Assembly (NCBI RefSeq): GCF_035282405.1
Contig: NZ_JAYKBP010000001.1
Location: 434,001-498,000, forward strand
Source: Parvimonas sp035282405
GTDB taxonomy: Bacteria > Bacillota > Clostridia > Tissierellales > Peptoniphilaceae
Length of the DNA: 64,000 bases
Direction: 5' to 3'
Part shown: in pieces, positions 18,329-27,244 of the stretch
How positions within the stretch are numbered: the stretch's first letter is position 1
Layout: each line of letters begins with the position of its first letter
The notes under the pieces: model-generated
Databases searched by the model: none
What the model saw: the letters and a program-made list of their open reading frames with translations, nothing else
What the model was told of the DNA's origin: nothing
Translations under genes and position numbers: made by a program

Positions 18329-18382
18329 TTTTAACTTTTATAATTCCATACTTGTCTATAAATTTTTTACAAAGGAGAAAAT

Positions 18383-19228
18383 ATGATTGATTGGAAACAG
18401 CTTCCCAAAATTGATGCTCATATTCATCTAACTCCACAAGATGTAATAGATGCAAATATCGAATATGACGGTGTATTTATTACAAATGGTTCTATTGATG
18501 ATTATATTGAAATAATGAAAAAATACAATATAGAATGTGCTTTTATTATGCCATTCAATGACCCATATATGTTATCTATGGATTTCACAGTAGAAACGTC
18601 TCATAAAAATCTTTCAAAAATGATAAAAGATAAGCACTCAAAATTTTATTGTTTTGCCGATATTGACATTAGGAAAAATATAAAGGACACAATTAAAGAA
18701 ATAGAAAAAATCTTAAAACTTGAAGAATTTATAGGAATAAAAATTCACTCAACGAATACTTATTACCCTATTGATGGTTTTTATTATGAAAAAATATTTG
18801 AATATGCGAGTAAAAATAATATTTTAATAGAAATTCATTCTTATCCCAGAAATCATTTGTCAGATGATGTATGTTCTCCAAGCAGAATAAAAAATATTCT
18901 TAGTAAATATCCGAATTTAAGACTATCAATAGCACATTTAGGCGGTTTTCAATATGAAGAATTAATTGGACTAAGTACGTATTTTAATATGTCAGCAATT
19001 TTGCCTGATATGGTTAATAAGTTAGGAATAGAAAAAACAAATAGAATATTACGTTCATTAGGTGTGGATAAATTAATTTTTGCTTCAGATTATCCTGACA
19101 GCAGATGCTTAAAACCAAACGAAATTTATGATAAATATTTTGAAATATTGGAACAAATGGATTTTTCACAAGAAGAAGCCGAAAAAATTTGTAAATATAA
19201 TGCTTTAAAGATGATAGGTAAAATATAA
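18383..19228 (+). CDS. Amidohydrolase family protein (amidohydrolase 2, TIM barrel)
   Basis: 281 residues. The metal-binding N-terminal DAHIHL, the central EIHSYPRNH, then SIAHLGG and the late FASDYPDSR supply the usual His-x-His, His, His and Asp ligands of the COG2159 branch. Members include decarboxylases and hydrolases of small carboxylic acids; the substrate is unknown. AAAGGAG lies 7 bases before the ATG. The gene is followed by repeat copy B and a terminator. Confidence 0.87.
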   Translation: MIDWKQLPKIDAHIHLTPQDVIDANIEYDGVFITNGSIDDYIEIMKKYNIECAFIMPFNDPYMLSMDFTVETSHKNLSKMIKDKHSKFYCFADIDIRKNIKDTIKEIEKILKLEEFIGIKIHSTNTYYPIDGFYYEKIFEYASKNNILIEIHSYPRNHLSDDVCSPSRIKNILSKYPNLRLSIAHLGGFQYEELIGLSTYFNMSAILPDMVNKLGIEKTNRILRSLGVDKLIFASDYPDSRCLKPNEIYDKYFEILEQMDFSQEEAEKICKYNALKMIGKI

Positions 19229-19238
19229 AAGCAATAAG

Positions 19239-19290
19239 AACTTCACCCTTCCACGATGCTTCGCATCAGGTGGATTTCCAGGAACCTTGT
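19239..19290 (+). repeat. Palindromic intergenic repeat element, copy B
   Basis: Second copy of the element at 10854-10905. Shared core CCTTCC-CGATGCTTCGCATC, then GGTGG, TTCC and GAACCTT. The hairpin is kept while some single-stranded positions differ. It lies ten bases after the amidohydrolase stop and just before a terminator, the same context as copy A. Confidence 0.6.
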
Positions 19291-19301
19291 TGTTTTACAA
19301 T

Positions 19302-19336
19302 AAAAGTGCATCAAATTATAAAATGATGCACTTTTT
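19302..19336 (+). terminator. Terminator after the amidohydrolase gene
   Basis: AAAAGTGCATCA and TGATGCACTTTT form a 12-bp stem with a 10-base loop and end in T5. Confidence 0.88.
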
Positions 19337-19870
19337 ATATCTAAATATTTAATTTTAGTTTTAACGAAATCCAAATTTCTTTACACTTGAACTTCAATTT
19401 TAGTTTTTGTAAATCTATCAAAAATAATACTTTAGCATAATCTAGCTAATCACCGATATATCTATTCTATCAACAACCCTCTTTTCTTATTCTACACATA
19501 CAACCTTATGATAAATCTACAACCACATTGCTTGTAATATCTTTTGTGTCTATATATTACTTCACATTGCATCTTTAGTATAATTTAGTTTTACTATTCT
19601 TTAATCACCGTATTAGTATATACAACACCAAACTGATATAATTTTTAAATACTCAAACATCTTAACATCCTCATATCTCTTCTATAAAATACTAGAATCT
19701 TTTGCTTCCTTTATATTTAATATTAACACTCAAATATCTTAATATTCTCATATTTAACTTTAATACCAAAATTTTTATCATACAACTTAACACTTCGATT
19801 TTGTTAAAAATTTAGATTAGTTTTTTGAGTTAATTATACTATTTTCCAACCTTCTAATTCACAAAATATA
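19337..19870. other. Gene-free AT-rich stretch with degenerate direct repeats
   Basis: About 530 bases without a credible gene on either strand. A roughly 30-base unit recurs in degenerate form at 19648-19676 and 19723-19752 (ACTCAAAcATCTTAAcATcCTCATAT, variable bases in lower case). A second shorter pair shares TTTAG-ATAAT-TAG and TAATCACCG (about 19430-19460 and 19570-19613). It looks like a decaying region downstream of the leader-peptide unit at 19871-20044, possibly the remains of a lost gene. Confidence 0.4.
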
Positions 19871-19960
19871 TTATCTGCTGCTCAAGTTGCTGGCATCGTA
19901 AGTTTTTACTAAAAACCAATGATTCAGCAACTCTGATGAAATTGTTTTTAAAATTTTCAT
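19871..19960 (-). CDS. Small ORF, possible attenuator leader peptide (29 residues)
   Basis: An ATG with GGAGGT 7 bases upstream begins a 29-codon frame (MKILKTISSELLNHWFLVK...). Two overlapping inverted repeats lie within it: TCATTGG (19957-19963) with CCAATGA (19916-19922), and CAGCAAC (19925-19931) with GTTGCTG (19886-19892). Interleaved stems of this kind are typical of ribosome-stalling leaders upstream of antibiotic-resistance or biosynthesis genes. No structural gene follows on this strand; the 600 bases downstream have no open frame. The peptide itself was not recognised. Confidence 0.4.
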   Translation of the reverse strand: MKILKTISSELLNHWFLVKTYDASNLSSR

Positions 19961-20015
19961 TGGTCTTACCTCCAGTCTTCAAACTATTTAACGCGTTATC
20001 TTGTTTGTTATCTAT

Positions 20016-20044
20016 ATTATACCCCATTAAATTTAATTTGTCAA
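20016..20044 (-). promoter_or_regulatory. Consensus sigma-A promoter of the orphan leader unit
   Basis: Minus-strand TTGACA (20044-20039), exactly 17 bases, TATAAT (20021-20016). Both hexamers are perfect, one of the best promoters in the window, yet only a 29-codon frame follows. Confidence 0.8.
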
Positions 20045-20150
20045 CACTTTATTGTAATTTTTTTAAATTTTTTTCACTTTTTTTGCTATTTTTTAAAATA
20101 TTTTCGTTTTTTATGTTTTCTTCTTATTTTTTAATTAATTTTTTACACTA

Positions 20151-20198
20151 AAAAAGCAGTTTAAAAGTTTTAGACTAACTCCAATACTGCTTTGTTTT
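20151..20198 (-). terminator. Terminator after the 91-residue membrane protein gene
   Basis: AAAGCAGT (20153-20160) pairs with ACTGCTTT (20186-20193) with an inner AGTT/AACT pair. In minus-strand direction the stem is followed by a T-run. Confidence 0.75.
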
Positions 20199-20199
20199 T

Positions 20200-20475
20200 T
20201 TATTTATTAGTAAATAATACCACAATTGCTAAAATGGATAATATTATTGTTACTAATAGAAGTAATAATATTTTTTTGTTAGAAATTTTATTATTATCGT
20301 CTTTATTTAGAAAAATATTAAGTCCAAATGTAAAAATATTTAATAATAACAATGCATACAATAAGCTTCTTCCTTCATCATAACCAATTTTCCCAGAAAT
20401 ACTTAATATAAAGAAAACGGCTAATAAAATATTAATTACGATACCAGCAATAATATTCAATTTTTTAAAATTCAT
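20200..20475 (-). CDS. Small membrane protein, three predicted helices
   Basis: 91 residues, family not recognised. Hydrophobic segments at about 8-27 (IIAGIVINILLAVFFILSIS), 38-56 (LLYALLLLNIFTFGLNIFL) and 68-87 (ILLLLLVTIILSILAIVVLF), with a charged loop DDNNKISNKK between the second and third. GGAGCG precedes the ATG. It is a single gene with its own terminator. Confidence 0.65.
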   Translation of the reverse strand: MNFKKLNIIAGIVINILLAVFFILSISGKIGYDEGRSLLYALLLLNIFTFGLNIFLNKDDNNKISNKKILLLLLVTIILSILAIVVLFTNK

Positions 20476-20618
20476 AATTCGCTCCTTTCAGTTTTGAAGA
20501 AATTTAGATTATTTGTATTATTCATCATTTATATTTTTTTACTTTATCTTTTTTACTAAATTCATTATACAATATAAAAAAATATTTGTAACTTTTTGTA
20601 AACTCTTTATTTTCCTTA

Positions 20619-21077
20619 TTATCTTAAATTTTTTCTTTCCAACTCCAAAAGTTTTTGTTTTATTTCAATTCCATCTGCATATCCAACAAGTTTTCCATCG
20701 CTTCCTATAACTCTATGGCATGGAATCAAAATTGGTAATTTATTTCTATTATTCGCCCCACCGACTGCTCTTTGTGAATTTTCATTTCCGATTTTTCTTG
20801 CAATGTCTTTATAACTACAAGTTTCTCCATAAGGAATTTCCATTAAAGTCTTATAAACCTTTAATGCAAACTCACTACCATTTACTTTAAACGGGAATGT
20901 AAATTTTTTTCTTTTTCCACAAAAATATTCTACTAATTCTTTTTTTGCCAATCTTAAAATTTCTGTTTTAGGATTAACATTTTTCTCATCTTTTACAAAT
21001 TTAATCTCAATTACTTTATTATCTTCTTCTATTACTTTAATCTTTCCAACTAAAGACTCAAAAACTATATAATTCAT
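20619..21077 (-). CDS. ogt: Methylated-DNA--[protein]-cysteine S-methyltransferase
   Basis: 152 residues. The active site ILIPCHRVIGSDGKLVGYADG contains the acceptor Cys in PCHRV; the helix-turn-helix PYGETCSYKDIARKIGN and the arginine finger region SQRAVGGANNRN are intact. It removes O6-alkyl groups from guanine by suicidal transfer. GGAG lies about 6 bases before the ATG. It lies 8 bases after the acyltransferase gene on the same strand. Confidence 0.93.
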   Translation of the reverse strand: MNYIVFESLVGKIKVIEEDNKVIEIKFVKDEKNVNPKTEILRLAKKELVEYFCGKRKKFTFPFKVNGSEFALKVYKTLMEIPYGETCSYKDIARKIGNENSQRAVGGANNRNKLPILIPCHRVIGSDGKLVGYADGIEIKQKLLELERKNLR

Positions 21078-21085
21078 AAATTCTC

Positions 21086-22228
21086 CTATTTATTCAAGTT
21101 CAAAACTATATATAATTTTTTAAAAAATAAGTTCAAAAAATACGAACTTATTATAGTTAATCCAAATAGAGTTAAAAGATATAATATATCTACTTTCAAA
21201 TATACAGCTAATATTCTCATAATAAGTCCATGAATCATATACATTTCAAAAGAAATTTTTCCTAAAAAAGATAGTATTCTATTTCTTATCAAAACAAATT
21301 TAGAATAAAACTTGTTGCTTTCTGCAATGAAATTCACATTATATTTTCCAATAGACTTTGTTCTTTTACTTTTATGAATTACAAGTTCTCTAAAATTGAT
21401 CTTCTTTGAAATTAATAATATCATGATTATAAAATTCAAACAAAGCATATTTTGAACAATTGTACAATTAGAGTATATTCCTACTTTTGAAAGATTTTTT
21501 ATAATATTATACTCTCTATTGTTAGCAAAATAGAATGACCAGATGGACAAAATCAACAGTATTTTATAAAAATGAGTACTTAACACTCTTTTAATTTTTT
21601 CTTCAAAAATTTCAAAACACATTCCAAAGATTATTCCAATCATACTGTTATACCACCACATTCCAAAGCCAATTCTTTTTAAAACAAAGATATAAGCCAA
21701 TATCAAAAATGAAAAACTTAAATATGATATTTTTATATTTTTGAAAAATTTAAAACTAAAGTAAAATATTAGATATATAACTAAGATGGAATTTAGATAC
21801 CAACCATTATTTATTATAGATGAGCCACTTTTATATACATTAATTATTGAATTTATTGTATATGATTTATGGAAAACTAAAATATTTAAAACTATATAAA
21901 TAATAGTTACTATAGATATTGGTAATAACAATTTAAAAATTCTCTTTTTTAAAAATCCACTTAAATATTTTTCTCTGTTAAGTTTTAGCTGTTTCGTAAT
22001 TCCATAAGCAGAAATGAAGAAAAAAACACCAACTGCATACATTCCAAAATTTGCAAAGTAATGTATTATTGGTAAATTATTTTCCACTTGAGAAATATGA
22101 TGCAAAATTACTATAGTAGATAAAATCCCTTTAAATGCTAAAGTATCTTCCTTAGACATCAAATCATAATTTCGATTTGGTATAAACATAATTATAAAAG
22201 GTAAAATTAAAAAAAATATTTTAATCAT
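21086..22228 (-). CDS. Acyltransferase 3 family membrane protein
   Basis: 380 residues with about ten membrane helices. The start FKGILSTIVILHHISQV carries the conserved His of the AT3 family, followed by FFFISAYGITKQL and, near the C-terminus, FLGKISFEMYMIHGLIMRI. Members O-acylate sugars or peptidoglycan at the cell surface. The target is unknown and no polysaccharide genes lie close by. Terminator-like hairpin 22251-22272 lies upstream. Confidence 0.85.
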   Translation of the reverse strand: MIKIFFLILPFIIMFIPNRNYDLMSKEDTLAFKGILSTIVILHHISQVENNLPIIHYFANFGMYAVGVFFFISAYGITKQLKLNREKYLSGFLKKRIFKLLLPISIVTIIYIVLNILVFHKSYTINSIINVYKSGSSIINNGWYLNSILVIYLIFYFSFKFFKNIKISYLSFSFLILAYIFVLKRIGFGMWWYNSMIGIIFGMCFEIFEEKIKRVLSTHFYKILLILSIWSFYFANNREYNIIKNLSKVGIYSNCTIVQNMLCLNFIIMILLISKKINFRELVIHKSKRTKSIGKYNVNFIAESNKFYSKFVLIRNRILSFLGKISFEMYMIHGLIMRILAVYLKVDILYLLTLFGLTIISSYFLNLFFKKLYIVLNLNK

Positions 22229-22250
22229 AAATCCTCCATTTTTATAAAAA

Positions 22251-22272
22251 AAGAGATGAAATTCATCTCTTA
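22251..22272 (-). terminator. Terminator after dprA
   Basis: AAGAGATGAA and TTCATCTCTT form a 10-bp stem around one A; in minus direction it ends in T7. It starts 3 bases after the dprA stop. Confidence 0.85.
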
Positions 22273-22275
22273 AAA

Positions 22276-23370
22276 TTAATCAACTACAAAAATTCCCCCA
22301 TTTAGTTCTTTTATAAATCCCTTAAGTTCCAATGCAGTTAAAATTGTATTTGTTTCTATAATTGAAAAACCTGTTATTGTTGAAATTTTATTTTGAGACT
22401 TTGGTTCTTCATTTATTAAATTATAAATCAAAAGTTCTTTTGCATCTAAAATATCCAAATCTTTTTCTTCTTTATTTTTATTTAAAATAAATTCTGAAAA
22501 ATCAATAACACCATCTATAATATCCTGATAATCCGTAGCAATCAATGCTCCATCTTTTATCAATTTATTCGTTCCTTTGCTGTATAGACTGTTTATATTT
22601 CCTGGAAGTGCAAAAATTTCTTTTGACTGTTCATTTGCAAATCTTGAAGTTATAAGTGTACCTGAACGATCTTGTGCCTCGATAACCAATAAAGCTTTTG
22701 AAAGTCCTGAAATAATTCTGTTTCTAACAGGAAAATTATGAGCTAAAGGTGGCATTCCTATAGGAAATTCACTCATAACTGCACCATTTTCTATAATTAC
22801 ATCATACAATCTGTAATTAGTTTTAGGATATGCTATATCAACTCCACAACCTAAAACAGCTATTGTTCTTCCACCTGACTTTAAAGCAGATCTATGTGAA
22901 ATGGAATCAATACCCAAAGCCATTCCTGAAACAATTCTTATTCCAAGTTCTGAAATTGACCTTGCAAAATGTTCCGTTGCCCAAGCCCCATAATTAGTAC
23001 ATTTTCTGGATCCCACAATTGAAAGTGCAAATTCGTCTTCAGGTAAAATATCTCCCTTATAGTAAATAACTTGAGGAATATACTCAATATCCCTTAAATT
23101 AATTGGATAATTTTCACTCAAAATACTTACATATTTAACTTTCTTTTTCTCTAAAAAATCTCTATAAGCATCTGAATTAAATTTTTCTCTCTCTTCAACT
23201 AATTTTTCAATATTATTTTTAGTTAAAAGCTTATTTTCTTTAAAATATTCTCCGGATAAATCAAAAATCTCCTCGATATGTTCCAAAGTAAAATGATTTA
23301 ACAATTCATCTTTAATTTTATAATCAAAATTCAAATAACTCAAAAACAGTAAAGCATCTTCATTTTTCAT
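22276..23370 (-). CDS. dprA: DNA-processing protein DprA (Smf)
   Basis: 364 residues from the ATG at 23370 (GGAG 6 bases upstream; a TTG 12 bases earlier is less likely). The Rossmann domain carries the family motifs SIVGSRKCTNYG, IVSGMALGIDSISHRSAL, GRTIAVLGCG, NFPVRNRIISGLSKALLVIEA and SGTLITSRFA. The C-terminal winged helix covers about residues 300-364. DprA protects incoming single-stranded DNA and loads RecA during transformation. Next to comM, so this is a competence/recombination pair. Confidence 0.95.
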   Translation of the reverse strand: MKNEDALLFLSYLNFDYKIKDELLNHFTLEHIEEIFDLSGEYFKENKLLTKNNIEKLVEEREKFNSDAYRDFLEKKKVKYVSILSENYPINLRDIEYIPQVIYYKGDILPEDEFALSIVGSRKCTNYGAWATEHFARSISELGIRIVSGMALGIDSISHRSALKSGGRTIAVLGCGVDIAYPKTNYRLYDVIIENGAVMSEFPIGMPPLAHNFPVRNRIISGLSKALLVIEAQDRSGTLITSRFANEQSKEIFALPGNINSLYSKGTNKLIKDGALIATDYQDIIDGVIDFSEFILNKNKEEKDLDILDAKELLIYNLINEEPKSQNKISTITGFSIIETNTILTALELKGFIKELNGGIFVVD

Positions 23371-23372
23371 AA

Positions 23373-24899
23373 CTAACTCCAATATTTATTACTCAAACTT
23401 CTATATCTGATAGCTTCTAACAGATGTTCTTCCTTGATTTCTTCACTTCCGTCCAAGTCTGCAATTGTTCTTGTTAACTTCAAAATTTTATTAAAAGATC
23501 TCGCTGAAAACTTAAACTTTTTAAATGCAAACTCTATAATTTTTTCAAGTTTTTCATCTAAAATAATATATTTCTTAATCTGTCTTGCAGAAAGATTCGC
23601 ATTATTATATATTTTTTCATTTTTATATCTTTCAAGTTGAATTTTTCTAGCTTTTTCAACTCTTTTTCTAATATCAGCAGAAGTTTCTAAAACTTCCTTT
23701 GAGGATAAATCGTCATATTTTACAGGCTCAACTTCAACTTGAATATCAATTCTATCAAGTATCGGTCCTGAAATTTTACTTAGATATCTTTGAATTTGTA
23801 ACTGTGAACAAGTGCATTTTTCAGTTTGTGATCCATAATTCCCACAAGGGCAAGGATTTAATGCACAAACAGTTACAAAGTTTGAATAATAAGTAATTGA
23901 TGAATTAGCTCTTGAAATAGTAACTTTTCCATCTTCCATAGGCTGTCTTAAAACTTCAATAGCCTGTTTTGAAAACTCAGGAAATTCATCCAAAAACAAA
24001 ACTCCATTATGAGCAAGAGAAACCTCTCCAGGTTTTGGAATTTTACCTCCACCTACAAGAGAAATAGGACTGCTTGTATGATGTGGAGATCTGAAAGGTC
24101 TTTGAGTAACCAATTTATTATTTTTAAGTTTTCCTGCTATTGAATAAATTTTTGTACATTCAATACATTCATCAAAAGTTAATTTAGGTAAAATTGTCGG
24201 TAATCTTTTAGCAATCATAGTTTTTCCACTCCCCGGAGGGCCAACCATCAGCAAATTATGTCCTCCTGCAGCAGAAATTTCCATTGCTCTTTTTAAATTT
24301 TCCTGACCTTTTATATCTGAAAAATCTATATCATATTTTATTTCCTCATCTAAATTTACTTTTACAATATCTTCTTTCTTTATTTCGATAACTCCATTTA
24401 AACAATCAACTAATTCTTTTAAATGTGAAATTGGATAAATCTCTATTCCTTGAACTACATTAACTTCATTTTTAATAGCATTAGGAATAAAGAATTTTTT
24501 AAAACCAAGTTCTTTTAAAGAGATAATCATAGGTAAAGCTCCGTCAAAAGTTATAACTCTTCCATCAAGAGAAAGCTCACCTAAAAAAACAGTTTTATCA
24601 TCAGGCAAATACTCGATAACTCCAATAGCAAGTAACATACTCACAGCTATTGCTAAATCAATTTGAGAGCCATCTTTTTTTAAATTTGCAGGAGCTAAAT
24701 TTATCGTAACTCTCCCTGGTGGAATTGAAAATCCACTATTTGAAATCGCTGATTTAACCCTTTCCTTAGATTCTTTTATAGATAAATCAGGAAGCCCTAC
24801 AATATTAAAAGCCTGAAGTCCACTTGATAAATCTGCTTCAACATCAATATCATAACCATTTAATCCATTTAACACACAAGTCTTAGTCTTTGAATACAT
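23373..24899 (-). CDS. comM: YifB/ComM family Mg-chelatase-like AAA ATPase
   Basis: 508 residues, full length. The N-terminal ChlI-like domain (VEADLSSGLQAFNIVGLPD) is followed by Walker A MVGPPGSGKTMIAKRLP, sensor and Walker B region GVLFLDEFPEF, the zinc-like CALNPCPCGNYG...CTC cluster, and a C-terminal helical domain (LSARQIKKYIIL). ComM is a hexameric helicase that extends branch migration of transformed DNA. It sits 2 bases before dprA in the same direction. Confidence 0.92.
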   Translation of the reverse strand: MYSKTKTCVLNGLNGYDIDVEADLSSGLQAFNIVGLPDLSIKESKERVKSAISNSGFSIPPGRVTINLAPANLKKDGSQIDLAIAVSMLLAIGVIEYLPDDKTVFLGELSLDGRVITFDGALPMIISLKELGFKKFFIPNAIKNEVNVVQGIEIYPISHLKELVDCLNGVIEIKKEDIVKVNLDEEIKYDIDFSDIKGQENLKRAMEISAAGGHNLLMVGPPGSGKTMIAKRLPTILPKLTFDECIECTKIYSIAGKLKNNKLVTQRPFRSPHHTSSPISLVGGGKIPKPGEVSLAHNGVLFLDEFPEFSKQAIEVLRQPMEDGKVTISRANSSITYYSNFVTVCALNPCPCGNYGSQTEKCTCSQLQIQRYLSKISGPILDRIDIQVEVEPVKYDDLSSKEVLETSADIRKRVEKARKIQLERYKNEKIYNNANLSARQIKKYIILDEKLEKIIEFAFKKFKFSARSFNKILKLTRTIADLDGSEEIKEEHLLEAIRYRSLSNKYWS

Positions 24900-24906
24900 A
24901 TCTTAC

Positions 24907-25398
24907 CTACTTTCTAGCACATTCGGATGCCGTTCCCAAAAGTATTTGAAGTCCATGCTCTACAGAATCTATAATATACTCTAAAGATTCCCTAACAGCT
25001 TTCGGACTACCGGGTAAATTTATAATTAAGCTGTCGTTTCTAATAACTGAAACAGCTCTTGAAAGCATTGCTCTCTTTGTAATTGTCAAACTGTATTGTC
25101 TGATAGAATCACAAATTCCAAATGCATTTTTAGTCGCAACATTCAAAGTTGCTTCAGGCGTAACATCTCTCTTACTAAAGCCTGTTCCACCTGTTGTTAA
25201 AATTAAATTAGCCCCTAAAACATCACTAGCATATTTTAATTTTTCTTCTATTATTGCTTGATCATCCGGAATAATAATCTTATCAAGAACTTCATAATTA
25301 TTTTCTTTTAGTATCTCAACAATTACTTCGCCTGAAGTATCAACTCTCTCCCCAATTGAACCCTTATCAGAAACGGTAATTACATAAGCAGTAAACAT
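24907..25398 (-). CDS. MogA/MoaB family molybdopterin-binding protein
   Basis: 163 residues, a single MoCF-biosynthesis domain: YVITVSDKGSIGERVDTSG, then LILTTGGTGFSKRDVTPEAT and INLPGSPKAVRESL. These contact molybdopterin in MogA and MoaB. No other cofactor gene is in the window, and the neighbours are comM and yraN, so the role here is unclear. 7 bases separate it from comM. Confidence 0.88.
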   Translation of the reverse strand: MFTAYVITVSDKGSIGERVDTSGEVIVEILKENNYEVLDKIIIPDDQAIIEEKLKYASDVLGANLILTTGGTGFSKRDVTPEATLNVATKNAFGICDSIRQYSLTITKRAMLSRAVSVIRNDSLIINLPGSPKAVRESLEYIIDSVEHGLQILLGTASECARK

Positions 25399-25406
25399 AA
25401 ATCCTC

Positions 25407-25751
25407 CTAAAAAGCATTTTCTATATGTGTAATTTTATGATTGTCAAAAATTATTTCTATAACATCAAAACGAATTTTTGCTCCAAACAATTTTTTCTCC
25501 ATCATATAAATCTGTGCAACATCTTGTATCTTTTTTATCTTACTTCCATTTACAAACTCTCTGGGAAAACCGAAATTTATATTTTTTCTAGCCTTAACCT
25601 CAATAAAAACTAAAAAATCTTTATCCTTTGCTATTATATCAATCTCTCCAAAAGGTTTTAAAAAGTTTCTCTCAACAATTTCATAACCCTTTTCTAAAAG
25701 AAATTTAACAGCCCTTTCTTCCCCTAAATTTCCAATATCTTTAGCTTTCAT
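25407..25751 (-). CDS. YraN family (UPF0102) endonuclease-like protein
   Basis: 114 residues from the ATG at 25751, which overlaps the end of rnhB (TATGAAAGCTAA); an alternative start at 25769 adds 6 residues. KDIGNLGEERAVKFLLEKGYEIVERNF, then GEIDIIAKDKDFLVFIEVKAR gives the Holliday-junction-resolvase-like D...E-x-K core. Widespread and of unproven function; usually follows rnhB, as here. Confidence 0.9.
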   Translation of the reverse strand: MKAKDIGNLGEERAVKFLLEKGYEIVERNFLKPFGEIDIIAKDKDFLVFIEVKARKNINFGFPREFVNGSKIKKIQDVAQIYMMEKKLFGAKIRFDVIEIIFDNHKITHIENAF

Positions 25752-26373
25752 AATCTTTTTTCTTTTCAAAATATTTTTTCAAAAAAGTTACTCTATGAAT
25801 AGGAGTAACCCCATTTTCATCAATTCCCTTATAATGAGCCTTTGTTCCGTATCCTACATTTTTTATAAAATTATAGTTCGGATACTTTTTCTCATACTCA
25901 ACAAACATACTATCTCTGTATTCCTTTGCAATTATTGAAGCACAAGAAACTACATAAGAAAGCTCATCTCCATGAATTAAATTAACCTGTGGAATATCAA
26001 CATCAACTTTTTCTGCATCGGTTATCAAAAAATCACCTGAAACTTTATTTCCTTCTAAATCCTTTATATTTGAAATTGCAATCTTCATAGCAAGTCTACT
26101 CGCCTGCTTAATATTAATTTCATCAATTTTTACATTATCTACAATTCCAATTCCATATCCTACACATTCTTCTAAAATCTTATCATAAAGTGCAAGTCTT
26201 TTCTTTTTAGAAAGTTTCTTACTGTCCGTTACTCCCTCAATCTTACTATCTTTTTTCATAATAATTGCACAAGAAACCACAGGGCCGGCAAGACAACCCC
26301 TTCCAACTTCGTCAACACCGATAATTAAATTATATTTTTTGTAGATATTATCCAGTTCTTCTCTAATTTCCAT
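25741..26373 (-). CDS. rnhB: Ribonuclease HII
   Basis: 210 residues from the ATG at 26373, with GAGGAAG upstream; it overlaps the rbgA stop. Catalytic motifs IIGVDEVGRGCLAGPVVS (Asp-Glu), DFLITDAEKVD and YVVSCASIIAKEYRD are intact. It cuts the RNA strand of hybrids and single ribonucleotides in DNA. Gene order rbgA-rnhB-yraN is conserved in Firmicutes. Confidence 0.95.
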   Translation of the reverse strand: MEIREELDNIYKKYNLIIGVDEVGRGCLAGPVVSCAIIMKKDSKIEGVTDSKKLSKKKRLALYDKILEECVGYGIGIVDNVKIDEINIKQASRLAMKIAISNIKDLEGNKVSGDFLITDAEKVDVDIPQVNLIHGDELSYVVSCASIIAKEYRDSMFVEYEKKYPNYNFIKNVGYGTKAHYKGIDENGVTPIHRVTFLKKYFEKKKDYES

Positions 26374-27244
26374 TATCTTCCTCAAATTTTTCAATATCTT
26401 CTACAGTCTCTAAAGTTATTCTTCCAAGTTTTACTTTTCTAAAATCATCAAAAACTAAATTTGCAACCTTAAAATAATCAATTTCATTTTTCTTTAAAAT
26501 TGCTCCTCGATTTCTTCCAATTTCATCCATTAAATACAAAATGTCCTCATAAGAATCTTCAGATAGATTATATCTATTTTTCAAAATATTTACATCTCTT
26601 TTATTTAACTCATCAATAAAACGAAAAGCTAAATTTTCAATATCCATAATCTCATCCTTAATTGCACCGGTAAAAGCTAAGTGCAAACCAATTCTTTCAT
26701 CTTCAAACTTAGGCCAAAGAACTCCAGGAGTATCTAAAAGCTCTAAATCATTCTTTGTCTTTATCCATTGAACCTGTTTTGTAACACCAGGTCTATCTCC
26801 TATTTTTGCACTCTTTCTCTTTGAAATGGAATTAATAAAAGTAGATTTCCCAACATTCGGAATTCCTACAATCATCATTCTGATTGTCTTTGAAGAAAGA
26901 TTTTTTTCTTCAAGCTTTTTAAACTTATCAGCCAACATCTCTTTAGCAACTGAATAAATCTTATCTAAACCCTTTGAATGAAGTGCATCTACGACAACAG
27001 CTCCATAACCTTTTTTTCTATAATAACTAAGCCACTTCTTAGTCTCATTTTCATCAGCCATATCCGATTTATTTAAAATCATAATTCTTGGCTTATCCTT
27101 TAAAACATCATCAATAACAGGGTTTTTACTGCTTATTGGAATTCTTGAATCAATAATCTCTCCAACAATATCAACCAACTTTAATGACGCTCTTATATTA
27201 TCCATAGTCTTTTTCATATGACCTGGATACCAATTTATATTCAT
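26363..27244 (-). CDS. rbgA: Ribosome biogenesis GTPase RbgA (YlqF)
   Basis: 293 residues from the ATG at 27244, behind GGAGG. Circularly permuted GTPase: NKSDMADE (G4) comes before GIPNVGKSTFINS (G1) and DTPGVLWPKF (G3). The N-terminal NINWYPGHMKKTM is the family mark. It is needed late in 50S assembly. First gene of rbgA-rnhB-yraN. Confidence 0.95.
   Translation of the reverse strand: MNINWYPGHMKKTMDNIRASLKLVDIVGEIIDSRIPISSKNPVIDDVLKDKPRIMILNKSDMADENETKKWLSYYRKKGYGAVVVDALHSKGLDKIYSVAKEMLADKFKKLEEKNLSSKTIRMMIVGIPNVGKSTFINSISKRKSAKIGDRPGVTKQVQWIKTKNDLELLDTPGVLWPKFEDERIGLHLAFTGAIKDEIMDIENLAFRFIDELNKRDVNILKNRYNLSEDSYEDILYLMDEIGRNRGAILKKNEIDYFKVANLVFDDFRKVKLGRITLETVEDIEKFEEDNGN

Noticed and set aside
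19936..20151. 71-codon plus-strand frame
   Set aside because: Antisense to the leader unit and its promoter; poly-T sequence gives Phe/Leu runs, no SD.
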